Part shown: piece by piece, positions 8,017 to 14,468 of the stretch
Layout: every line of letters begins with the position of its first letter
Numbering within the stretch: position 1 is the first letter of the stretch
Assembly (NCBI GenBank): GCA_934140355.1
Contig: CAKPBH010000025.1
Location: 1 to 19,032 of the forward strand
Reading direction: 5' to 3'
DNA length: 19,032 nt
Source: an uncultured Bacilli bacterium
Lineage (GTDB): Bacteria > Bacillota_I > Bacilli_A > RF39 > UBA660
Made by a program: the position numbers and the translations under genes
The notes under the pieces: model-generated
The model's database searches: none
Seen by the model: the letters and a program-made list of their open reading frames with translations, nothing else
Told to the model about the DNA's origin: nothing

Positions 8017-10664
8017 CTAGACTTTCCTTTCACTTGATTTTTGTTTACATCAGTTGCATTGTACCAACCTTCGACAGAAGCTCTTATCTCGTCTGGTGTT
8101 AACGCTCTACTTCCATCATATTTTGCAAGATGTTTTTCCTTATTAGCAGTTAAAATACATACTATATTACCTCCCTGTTCTAAAAAACTATTTATTTTTT
8201 GATTTGCTTCTGGATCATATGCATAAACTACTTTCATTCCTTGCTCATTTGTTTCAATTGCAACTCCAATAACAACTCTTTTTGCTTCGAATCCGTAATA
8301 TGGAATTTGTGCTTCTTCGTACATATATGCTTTACTTGCAGTTTCAAATATGCTTCCACTTCCACTAATTGTTACTTCATCACCAATCTTAATATGAGAA
8401 TCATAGTTTTGATTAGTTTGAATTTCTCTTTCCGCTGTAGTATTATCTAATTTCATTTGATTATCATCATTAAAATCCACTTGGATTGTCTGAGATTGAT
8501 TATCTTCTACCAAAGAAATGTCCGCCTTGTTTTCAGTTTCAATAGTTTGATAATCTTTATTTTCGTCATCAGTTTGATAGTCTCTACTATTTGATAAATT
8601 ACCATCACCTTGTTTTTCTAGTATTTGGGTTTTGTTTGAAAGCATTGTATCTATCGAATTATCTATATCACTGATTGTTTCCTTTTCTGTTTGATTTTCG
8701 GTTGAATTAGTTTCACCTAATATAGATATTGTATCTTTTGGTGTTTCAGCAGTTGATATTCCCTTATCATTTGATTTTGTTTGAAGTGTTTCGGCTTCAA
8801 CTTTAGCTGAAGAAGGGATCTTCTTAATTTCTTTTATAGCAACTAGTCCAGCAGTTAAAAGCACTAAACTAACACCTAAAGTTGCAATATGCATTTTTAT
8901 TTTTTTTGCCATATTTATTATCGATTTTCTAACACTTTTAATTTTTTTCTTTTTATTAGTATTTTCTTCATTATTTGATGTTAAAACATTTTCTTCTATT
9001 TCCTGATTTTCTGGTAATTCATTAGCTATTGTTTCTTCATTATCAACTGATTCCGTTGGAGAAACTATAGTCGTTCGCTGATCACTTTCTTTTGCCAATT
9101 CAGAGGTAGTTGTATTATCATTACGATTAGCTATAGGAGAATATTCTAAACCATGAGCTCTTGAAAGTATATCTTTAAATCTTTTATCAAAATGATCTAG
9201 ATTTAAATTGTAAGAACTAGTTTCATTATCATTTGACTTAGAACTCATATCAACACTATTAGAATTTTGTTCTAGTGGAATTGCACCACCTTTATGTTTT
9301 ATCTGATTTTCAATTAGTTCTCTTTGTTGGATAAGTTCTTGTAAATCATTATCTGTATTTGCATTTTTCATTTGATTACTTATTTCGACATATTTATCTT
9401 GTAATTCTTCCAAAGATAAATTTGCCATTGTAGTTTGAGACTCTTTTTGAGACTCATATTGTTTAGAAACATCTTTAGCATCATCTATTGTTGACGATTC
9501 GGAATTTTTTGGAAATTTCACAGATATAATTTTATCTATAGCATTCAATTCTGCTAAATTTTTTTGTCGTTCTTCACTATTGCTTAGTGAATTTTCCATT
9601 TGTATCAAAGCTGCACGCCTATCTTTTAATTCATCTAATGATAAATTTTTATACTTTAATAAATACTCATCAGTAATTTTTCTATCTGAATCTCCTTCTA
9701 CTTTTAAATTATATACAACTTCTTCGTCACTTAATTGTTCTTCTTTGTCAAAGTAGTAATCCTCATCGCTTTCTTTTGGGTGTTCATCTATGTTACCAAC
9801 AACTTTGTCAATAGTTTCTTCATTAGAAACGGTTGAAGCAGATGCTGTTTTCATAACCTCCATACTTCTCATAAGGCTTTTAGGGATAAACTTTGTATTT
9901 CTATCAATTTCATTTTGAAGAAAAATTTTATCTTTTTCAATCTCTTTGCTATCTTGTTCGTCTCTAGCAATAATATTTTCAATTTCAGATAATCTTTCTT
10001 TATCATTTACAATGATTTCATAACAATTAATAATTTGGCGATTTCTTAACAATTTTACTTTTTCTTTTCTAATATATTTCTTTAGAGAAGTTAATTTTTT
10101 GATATATTCATCATTAGAAAGAGTATTTTTTGCTCTTTCTAATTCTTCAAATTCTTCTTCTAAATGTTTTAATTCTTTTTGATTTTTTAATATCTCATTT
10201 TGATAATCTTCAATTTTTGTGGTCTTTTCTTCTTCAAAAACGGGGGAATTATCTTTATTTTCAGATTCAAAATCAGTTTTTAAAAATGTTTCTTGTAATT
10301 CTTTTGGTAAGGCCCCAAGGTTTTGATTTAGTAACTCTTGTAGCCTTTTTAGGTCGGTTTCTACTTCTTTTTGTTCCTCTGTGCTATGAATTTGATATTT
10401 TTCTAGTTCCTCTATAGTTTTCTGGTAGTTTTTAACCATATTATATGCTCTGATAGTGCTTTCTAAATTGTCTTTTTGCACTTGAAGCCTGTTTTGATAA
10501 TCCATTGCTTTATTTTCTTCTTTTTCCAAAGAAACATCATGTGCGTATTTCATTTTTTCTTTTTCTGTTTCTAACTCATTTAAAACATATTTTATCCTTT
10601 CCAAATTTTTTTCTGTTTCTGCTAGCTCTTCTTGGTACTTTTCTAATAATTTGTCTGTATTCAT
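8013..10664 (-). CDS. Large coiled-coil, single-pass membrane protein of unknown function
   Basis: I do not recognise a named family. The 883-aa protein has a long Glu/Lys/Gln-rich N-terminal half with coiled-coil character (about 1-240). A region with two copies of a ~41-residue helical repeat follows (LSLDELKDRR at about 341, LSLEELQDKY at about 416). A Lys-rich stretch (about 570-590) precedes one hydrophobic segment (591-610, IATLGVSLVLLTAGLVAI). By the positive-inside rule the N-terminal part is cytoplasmic and the last ~270 residues face outward. The external part is a Ser/Thr/Asn/Gln-rich linker ending in a folded-looking domain (about 758-883, from IKIGDEVTISGSG). There is no signal peptide. 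I use the ATG at 10664, which has GAGGTGA eight bases upstream. An in-frame ATG 30 bases earlier would lie upstream of the predicted transcription start. The gene sits between rplL and rpoB, a place where Firmicutes normally have no such gene. Confidence 0.88.
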   Translation of the reverse strand: MNTDKLLEKYQEELAETEKNLERIKYVLNELETEKEKMKYAHDVSLEKEENKAMDYQNRLQVQKDNLESTIRAYNMVKNYQKTIEELEKYQIHSTEEQKEVETDLKRLQELLNQNLGALPKELQETFLKTDFESENKDNSPVFEEEKTTKIEDYQNEILKNQKELKHLEEEFEELERAKNTLSNDEYIKKLTSLKKYIRKEKVKLLRNRQIINCYEIIVNDKERLSEIENIIARDEQDSKEIEKDKIFLQNEIDRNTKFIPKSLMRSMEVMKTASASTVSNEETIDKVVGNIDEHPKESDEDYYFDKEEQLSDEEVVYNLKVEGDSDRKITDEYLLKYKNLSLDELKDRRAALIQMENSLSNSEERQKNLAELNAIDKIISVKFPKNSESSTIDDAKDVSKQYESQKESQTTMANLSLEELQDKYVEISNQMKNANTDNDLQELIQQRELIENQIKHKGGAIPLEQNSNSVDMSSKSNDNETSSYNLNLDHFDKRFKDILSRAHGLEYSPIANRNDNTTTSELAKESDQRTTIVSPTESVDNEETIANELPENQEIEENVLTSNNEENTNKKKKIKSVRKSIINMAKKIKMHIATLGVSLVLLTAGLVAIKEIKKIPSSAKVEAETLQTKSNDKGISTAETPKDTISILGETNSTENQTEKETISDIDNSIDTMLSNKTQILEKQGDGNLSNSRDYQTDDENKDYQTIETENKADISLVEDNQSQTIQVDFNDDNQMKLDNTTAEREIQTNQNYDSHIKIGDEVTISGSGSIFETASKAYMYEEAQIPYYGFEAKRVVIGVAIETNEQGMKVVYAYDPEANQKINSFLEQGGNIVCILTANKEKHLAKYDGSRALTPDEIRASVEGWYNATDVNKNQVKGKSR

Positions 10665-10684
10665 ACAATTCACCTCTTGATAAG

Positions 10685-10713
10685 ATTTTAACATAAAGTT
10701 TAATTTTATTCAA
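10685..10713 (-). promoter_or_regulatory. Promoter of the coiled-coil/DUF1292-like operon
   Basis: Minus strand: -35 TTGAAT (10713-10708), a 17-bp spacer, and -10 TAAAAT (10690-10685) with a TGT extension. The predicted start near 10678 leaves a leader of about 14 nt that just holds the ribosome binding site. This supports the start codon at 10664. Confidence 0.65.
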
Positions 10714-10752
10714 TTATTCTTGTTTAATTTACATTAACTTTTATTTAATGTC

Positions 10753-10777
10753 AAAAAAAGAATCGGTCCCCCGATTC
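10753..10777 (-). terminator. rplJ-rplL operon terminator
   Basis: Minus strand: GAATCGG and CCGATTC form a 7-bp stem around a GGGA loop, followed by seven T's (10759-10753). It separates rplL from the coiled-coil operon. Confidence 0.92.
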
Positions 10778-10790
10778 ATCCATAAAATTA

Positions 10791-11159
10791 TTATTGTAAT
10801 TCTACTGAAGCTCCAGCTTCTTCTAATTGAGCTTTTAATGCGTCTGCTTCTTCTTTTGCTACGCCTTCTTTAATTGCTCCACCATTGTCAGCGATTTCTT
10901 TTGCTTCTTTTAATCCTAAACCAGTTACTTCTTTAATAATTTTGATTACTGGTAATTTGTTTGCTCCTGCTGATGTTAATACAACATTAACTTTAGAAGG
11001 ACCAGTTTCTTCAGCTGCTGCAGCTGGTGCTGCTGCTACTGCTACTGCACTTGGATCTACTCCTAATTCCTCCTTCATTGCGTCTACTAATTCTTTGATT
11101 TCAAGAATTGTCATTTCTTTTAATGAACTAATAAATTCATCTTTTGTTAATTTTGCCAT
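10791..11159 (-). CDS. rplL: 50S ribosomal protein L7/L12
   Basis: Stalk protein of the large ribosomal subunit, 122 aa, the usual length. It forms dimers on L10 and recruits translation GTPases. The N-terminal dimerisation helices (1-35) are followed by an Ala-rich hinge (about 38-52, AVAVAAAPAAAAEE). The C-terminal factor-binding domain carries the hallmark LPVIKIIKEVTGLGLKEAK and ends EAGASVELQ. It has a strong AAGGAGG ribosome binding site and lies 27 bases after rplJ, consistent with the higher synthesis needed for a multi-copy protein. Confidence 0.99.
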   Translation of the reverse strand: MAKLTKDEFISSLKEMTILEIKELVDAMKEELGVDPSAVAVAAAPAAAAEETGPSKVNVVLTSAGANKLPVIKIIKEVTGLGLKEAKEIADNGGAIKEGVAKEEADALKAQLEEAGASVELQ

Positions 11160-11186
11160 TATAAATTCCTCCTTATATTTTTATTT

Positions 11187-11681
11187 TTAATTTTCTTCTT
11201 TTTCTTTTGAATATAAATCTAGACAGATAGATAAGTCTCTTACTGTACCCATTAATCCACCTGCTAACATTGTCAATAATCCTTCTCTTGATGGGATTGC
11301 TGCATAAGAATTTAATTCTTCTACATTTACAACTTTTCCTTCTACTACTCCAGCCTTTAATTCTAGTGCTTCATGCTTTTTTGCAAATTCGCTAATAATT
11401 TTTACTGGAGCAAGTTCATCACTCGAGAATGAAATTGCTGTTGGTCCTTCTAGATAACTATCTAGTTCTAAACCGCTATCTGCAATCGCTCTTTTTGCTA
11501 AAGTATTTTTATATACTTTATAGTCAGATCCTGATTCTCTTAAACTTCTTCTTAATTCAGTTACTTCTGATACTTTTAAGCCACGAGGGTCAAATAAAAC
11601 GATTGACTTTGCATTGGCGAATTTTTCTTTGATTTCGTCAATAACAACTTGTTTTTGTTCTAGGATTTTAGCATTTGCCAT
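11187..11681 (-). CDS. rplJ: 50S ribosomal protein L10
   Basis: A 164-aa L10 that anchors L7/L12 dimers to 23S rRNA. Residues 1-110 carry the globular domain (KSIVLFDPRGLKVSEVTELRRSLRESG, then YKVYKNTLAKRA). The C-terminal helix (about 130-160) is the L12 docking site. Translation starts at ATG 11681 behind AAAGGAG. The gene is preceded by an L10 leader RNA with a terminator hairpin, so expression is expected to be controlled by L10 (or the L10-L12 complex) binding its own leader, as known for this family. Confidence 0.99.
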   Translation of the reverse strand: MANAKILEQKQVVIDEIKEKFANAKSIVLFDPRGLKVSEVTELRRSLRESGSDYKVYKNTLAKRAIADSGLELDSYLEGPTAISFSSDELAPVKIISEFAKKHEALELKAGVVEGKVVNVEELNSYAAIPSREGLLTMLAGGLMGTVRDLSICLDLYSKEKEEN

Positions 11682-11712
11682 CTATAACAACTCCTTTCTG
11701 TTCTTTATGCCT

Positions 11713-11745
11713 AAAAAAATCTCTCAGAAAATACTTCCGAGAGAT
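11713..11745 (-). terminator. Attenuator hairpin in the rplJ leader
   Basis: Minus strand: ATCTCTCGGAA pairs with TTCTGAGAGAT (11745-11735 with 11729-11719), an 11-bp stem with one G-T pair, followed by seven T's. Its place between promoter and start codon makes it a regulated terminator rather than a gene end. Confidence 0.85.
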
Positions 11746-11831
11746 AAAAAGATTTATTTACTTTATTCCTCGGTAAGATTATTAAACACATCTTGTGTCC
11801 TTACTGTCTTGGGCATAAATTTCTGATTACG
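11713..11831 (-). ncRNA. Ribosomal protein L10 leader
   Basis: The leader between the rplJ promoter and rplJ carries the elements I know from the Firmicutes L10 leader. These are GCCCAAGACAGTAAGG, a nested ACAC/GTGT hairpin, a closing TCTTACCGAGGA, and a terminal T-tailed hairpin. GTAAG pairs with CTTAC across the internal hairpin. The likely mechanism is L10-L12 binding to the upstream fold, which decides whether the downstream hairpin terminates transcription. Confidence 0.85.
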
Positions 11832-11837
11832 CGTTAT

Positions 11838-11866
11838 ATTATATAATACTTAAATTTATTTGTCAA
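11838..11866 (-). promoter_or_regulatory. rplJ-rplL promoter, full consensus
   Basis: Minus strand: TTGACA (11866-11861), exactly 17 bp, TATAAT (11843-11838). Every base matches the sigma-A consensus. The -35 box lies in the last sense codons of rplA (GTT GAC AAA), so coding sequence and promoter share bases. Confidence 0.92.
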
Positions 11867-12551
11867 CACTTGTTAAATCGATTTTTACTCCAGGTCCCAT
11901 TGTAGATGAGATAGAGATATTCTTCACATAATTTCCCTTAGCAGTTGATGGTTTTGATTTAAGTATTACATCGATAAATGCTTTTAAGTTTTCTACTAAC
12001 TTTGCATCTTCGAAACTAGTTTTTCCGAAAATACCATGAACATTACCATAACTATCTGTTCTATAGTTTACTTTACCTTTTTGTGTTTCTTCTATTGCTT
12101 TTGCTACGTCTGTTGTAACTGTACCTGTTTTAGGGTTAGGCATTAATCCTTTTGGCCCTAATAATTTACCAATTTTACCTAATTGAGGCATCATTTCTGG
12201 AGTTGCAATGATAACATCAAAATCAAACCAGTTTTCTTTGGCAATTTTGTCAATCATATCAACGTCTCCTACATAGTTTGCGCCAGCAGATTGAGCGGCT
12301 TTCGCTTGATCTCCCTTTGCTAATACTAAGATTTTTTTTGTTTTACCTGTTCCATTTGGTAATACAACAGCGCCTCTTAATTGTTGATCAGCTTTTTTTA
12401 CATCTAGGTTTAAGTTCATTGCTACTTCTAGTGTTTCATCAAATTTAGAATTTGATGTTTTCTTTACTAAAGCAACGGCTTCTTCTATAGAATAACTTTT
12501 GTTTTTATCAATTTGTTCTAAGTTTGCAACGTATCTCTTGCTCTTTTTCAT
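11856..12551 (-). CDS. rplA: 50S ribosomal protein L1
   Basis: A 231-aa L1, normal length. It binds 23S rRNA at the E-site stalk and in many bacteria also represses its own mRNA. Characteristic stretches are VVLPNGTGKTKKILVLAKG, then ATPEMMPQLGKIGKLLGPKGLMPNPKTGTV, and KGKVNYRTDSYGNVHGIFGK. The ATG at 12551 has AAAGGAGGT. It is the second gene after rplK, 78 bases downstream, and that gap holds a hairpin shared with the rplK leader. Confidence 0.99.
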   Translation of the reverse strand: MKKSKRYVANLEQIDKNKSYSIEEAVALVKKTSNSKFDETLEVAMNLNLDVKKADQQLRGAVVLPNGTGKTKKILVLAKGDQAKAAQSAGANYVGDVDMIDKIAKENWFDFDVIIATPEMMPQLGKIGKLLGPKGLMPNPKTGTVTTDVAKAIEETQKGKVNYRTDSYGNVHGIFGKTSFEDAKLVENLKAFIDVILKSKPSTAKGNYVKNISISSTMGPGVKIDLTSVDK

Positions 12552-12566
12552 TTTTTTACCTCCTTT

Positions 12567-12595
12567 GTGGTTCGTGCGGACTTTAATCCTTCCAC
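12567..12595 (-). promoter_or_regulatory. Leader hairpin before rplA, candidate L1-binding element
   Basis: Minus strand: GTGGAAGGA (12595-12587) and GAACCAC (12573-12567) enclose GGA/TCC, giving two short helices separated by asymmetric bulges (outer GTGG/CCAC). The same two end motifs occur in the rplK leader. It lies just before the rplA ribosome binding site. Autoregulation by L1 is an inference from the position and the repeated motif. Upstream of it, arms at 12621-12625, 12613-12617 and 12600-12604 (TCCTA, TAGGA, TCCTA on the minus strand) can form two mutually exclusive short hairpins. Confidence 0.5.
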
Positions 12596-12629
12596 TTGAT
12601 AGGAATTAAATATCCTATTCTAGGAATTA

Positions 12630-13049
12630 TTAATCTTTGATTTCGATTCCCATGTTACGAGCAGTTCCTTCTACAATTTTCATTGCAGATTCAATATCGT
12701 AAGCATTTAAATCTGGCATTTTAGTTTCAGCAACTTCTTTTAATTGGTCACGAGTAATTGTTGCAACAGTTTCTCCTTTTGTTGTTCCTTTTGCAACTTT
12801 AGCAACCTTTTTAAGTAAGAATGGTGCTGGTGGAGTTTTTAATACTAAGTCAAAACTTCTATCGTCATAAATAGTAATTTCAACTGGTAATACATCTCCC
12901 ATTTTGTCTTTTGATAAGTCATTAAATTTTGTACAAAATTCTTGTAAGTTAATTCCTGCAGGTCCTAATACTGTTCCAACTGGTGGAGCAGGTGTAGCGC
13001 GTCCAGCAGGGATTTGTAATTTAATTTTCTTCGTAATTTCTTTTGCCAC
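12630..13049 (-). CDS. rplK: 50S ribosomal protein L11
   Basis: A 139-aa L11 of the GTPase-associated centre. It shows the Pro-rich N-terminal switch (QIPAGRATPAPPVGTVLGPAGIN), the rRNA-binding C-terminal domain and the closing VEGTARNMGIEIKD. I place the start at GTG 13049 (GTG GCA AAA GAA), eight bases after AGGAGG. An in-frame GTG nine bases upstream overlaps the Shine-Dalgarno itself and is unlikely. The gene has its own promoter and a ~140-nt leader with an element repeated before rplA. Confidence 0.97.
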   Translation of the reverse strand: MAKEITKKIKLQIPAGRATPAPPVGTVLGPAGINLQEFCTKFNDLSKDKMGDVLPVEITIYDDRSFDLVLKTPPAPFLLKKVAKVAKGTTKGETVATITRDQLKEVAETKMPDLNAYDIESAMKIVEGTARNMGIEIKD

Positions 13050-13088
13050 GAAAAACACCTCCTAATTAAATTTGTTATTTTTTCGCGA

Positions 13089-13161
13089 GTGGTTCAAACG
13101 GGTGGAAAAGTTAGATTTGGTAATTGTCCGCCCTCTTCTTTTTACTTTTCTCTCCTTCCAC
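13089..13161 (-). promoter_or_regulatory. rplK leader element sharing motifs with the rplA leader
   Basis: Minus strand: GTGGAAGGA (13161-13153) and GAACCAC (13095-13089) repeat the end motifs of the 12567-12595 hairpin, here separated by a longer middle that includes GGGCGGAC. The outer GTGG/CCAC pairing is retained. The most likely role is a second target for feedback control of the L11-L1 operon (inference). Confidence 0.4.
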
Positions 13162-13191
13162 TTATTAAACCTAATACTTGCTGCGGTTATA

Positions 13192-13220
13192 ATCATAACA
13201 TACTTTTTTTTCATTTTCAA
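13192..13220 (-). promoter_or_regulatory. rplK-rplA promoter
   Basis: Minus strand: -35 TTGAAA (13220-13215), 17 bp, -10 TATGAT (13197-13192) with a TGT extension. It lies in the nusG-rplK gap, so rplK-rplA can be made separately from secE-nusG. No convincing terminator follows nusG. Confidence 0.75.
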
Positions 13221-13260
13221 CTATTATTTGCTTTTATTTCAGTAAATACACGCCTTTTTA

Positions 13261-13797
13261 CTAGTCTATGCTAGAGATGTCAGCTAAATCTACTTCTACT
13301 TTTGTTGCTTGACCGAATAAATCAACATTTACGTTTAATTTTTGGGTTTTCATATCAACATTTTCAATAGTACCTTCCATATCTTTGAATGGTCCTTCTA
13401 AAATGCGTACTTTTTTACCTGGCTCTAATTCTTTAGAAGCATCAATTCTACTTAATCCCATTTTACCTAGAATATCGTCAACTTCGTTTGGAAGTAATGG
13501 AATTGGTTTTGCTCCTTTTCCTGATGAACCAATAAACCCAGTTACACCTTGTGTATTTCTTACGATATACCATGCTTCGTCTGACATTACCATTTCTACT
13601 AGAACATAGCCTGGTAACATTTTTTTGACTTTTTCTTTTTTGACACCATCTTTTACTTCGACAATTTTTTGTTCAGGAACAACAACGCGATAAATGTTTT
13701 TGTGAAGTTCCATAGAATTAATCATCATTTCTAGTTTTTCTTTTACTTTATATTCATAGCCAGTTACAGTTGTTACAACATACCATTCTTTTTTCAT
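13261..13797 (-). CDS. nusG: Transcription termination/antitermination protein NusG
   Basis: A 178-aa NusG, the usual length. The N-terminal NGN domain begins EWYVVTTVTGYEYKVKEKLE and includes KMLPGYVLVEMVMSDEAWYIVRNTQGVTGFIG. The C-terminal KOW domain (about 125-178) begins PGKKVRILEGPFKDMEGTI. It binds elongating RNA polymerase and modulates pausing, and its KOW domain can contact other partners such as S10 or Rho. The ATG overlaps the secE stop by one base (TAATG), with AAGGAG inside the secE end. Confidence 0.98.
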   Translation of the reverse strand: MKKEWYVVTTVTGYEYKVKEKLEMMINSMELHKNIYRVVVPEQKIVEVKDGVKKEKVKKMLPGYVLVEMVMSDEAWYIVRNTQGVTGFIGSSGKGAKPIPLLPNEVDDILGKMGLSRIDASKELEPGKKVRILEGPFKDMEGTIENVDMKTQKLNVNVDLFGQATKVEVDLADISSID

Positions 13798-13988
13798 TAT
13801 GCATTCACACTCCTTAATAGAGATACTAATAGGTCAATTACGTAGAAATATGCTCCTAATGCTACCATAAATCCAACGGTTGTTAGAGAGTACTTCACTA
13901 AATCTTTTCCATTAGTCCAACGAATACGACTAATTTCTTTTTTTACTCCTTTGAAGTAAGTTTTGATTCCATTGATTATTTTTTTCAT
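13797..13988 (-). CDS. secE: Preprotein translocase subunit SecE
   Basis: A 63-aa single-span SecE, the short form typical of Gram-positives. An amphipathic N-terminal helix contains the hallmark GVKKEISRIRWTNGKDLVKYS. It is followed by one membrane helix (about 35-58, TTVGFMVALGAYFYVIDLLVSLL). It clamps SecY in the Sec channel. The ribosome binding region is a polypurine run with two GAAGGAG copies. The L33 gene (rpmG) that often precedes secE in Firmicutes is not here; the next gene upstream is divergent. Confidence 0.97.
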   Translation of the reverse strand: MKKIINGIKTYFKGVKKEISRIRWTNGKDLVKYSLTTVGFMVALGAYFYVIDLLVSLLRSVNA

Positions 13989-14037
13989 TTTCTTTCTCCT
14001 TCTTCTTTCTCCTTCATTTGTATTTGACTAAAATAAA

Positions 14038-14051
14038 AACACCTTCGTGTT
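14038..14051 (-). other. Small GC-capped hairpin in the secE leader
   Basis: Minus strand: AACAC, GAAG loop, GTGTT, then TTTATTTT. It lies a few bases after the predicted transcription start. The 5-bp stem is short, so it could be a weak attenuator or a 5'-end stabiliser. Confidence 0.4.
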
Positions 14052-14057
14052 GGTATA

Positions 14058-14086
14058 AATATAGCACTTGTATTTGGTTTTGTCAA
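14058..14086 (-). promoter_or_regulatory. secE-nusG promoter
   Basis: Minus strand: -35 TTGACA (14086-14081), 17 bp, -10 TATATT (14063-14058) preceded by TGC. It is near consensus. The predicted start is around 14051, leaving a leader of about 63 nt. Confidence 0.85.
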
Positions 14087-14107
14087 TTCATCTATCTTAA
14101 ATTTAGT

Positions 14108-14313
14108 AGAAAAATGGTTACAGTTTAGTCAGATAAAATAAGGAATAAATGTTATTTCCAAAAAAACATTTCAAAAAGTAGCAAAAAAATCGAAAGATAG
14201 TCAAAAAATTTATATTTTCAATTCATGGATAAATATCAAATTTACTTTTTGTTTATAAGGGTTTATCTACAAAATTCATTTCTTTGATTGAACTATAATA
14301 GAAAAATACTTTA
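14108..14313 (+). repeat. ~205-bp diverged repeat, copy 2 (upstream of the XRE gene)
   Basis: Plus-strand counterpart of 7725-7521. The core 14108-14159 holds the shared exact 18-mer GATAAAATAAGGAATAAA (14132-14149), followed by TGTTATTTCC. The middle is rich in A-tracts spaced by roughly one or two helical turns, and the end matches around GAACTATAA (14290-14298). No gene is visible inside it. The rest of the gap to 14468 holds the palindrome at 14368 and the XRE promoter. Confidence 0.7.
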
Positions 14314-14367
14314 TTATTTTTTCTCTATATATAAGGATAAGAGATAGATAAGTATTATTTTTCTTAT

Positions 14368-14388
14368 ATTGGTAATAATATTATCAAT
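14368..14388. promoter_or_regulatory. Imperfect palindrome upstream of the XRE gene, possible operator
   Basis: ATTGGTAATA, one A, TATTATCAAT: 9 of 10 arm positions are complementary. It lies about 50 bases upstream of the predicted -35 of the XRE gene. XRE proteins commonly bind such dyads near their own promoters; the assignment here is inference. Confidence 0.4.
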
Positions 14389-14413
14389 CTTGTTAATATT
14401 TTGTTCTACTTAT

Positions 14414-14441
14414 TTTTGATAAGAAAAAGTATGTTTATAAT
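14414..14441 (+). promoter_or_regulatory. Probable XRE gene promoter
   Basis: A perfect -10 TATAAT (14436-14441) has only a weak -35 (TTTTGA, 14414-14419, 16-bp spacer). The weak -35 may mean dependence on an activator, or that the true -35 is elsewhere. The start codon follows 27 bases after the -10. Confidence 0.45.
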
Positions 14442-14468
14442 GATTTTATTGATTTAGGAGTTGATAGT

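Noticed and set aside
13225..13262. AGTAAA/TTTACT pairing after nusG, as a terminator
   Set aside because: The stem is six AT-rich pairs and is followed by GAAATAAAA rather than T's.
13981..14016. Ten-codon upstream frame in the secE leader that ends on the secE start codon
   Set aside because: It has no ribosome binding site of its own and is a by-product of the polypurine Shine-Dalgarno region.
7521..14313. Inverted repeats as ends of a transposon or integrated element
   Set aside because: The enclosed DNA is core ribosomal genes, there is no transposase or integrase, and the copies are long and diverged rather than sharp terminal repeats.
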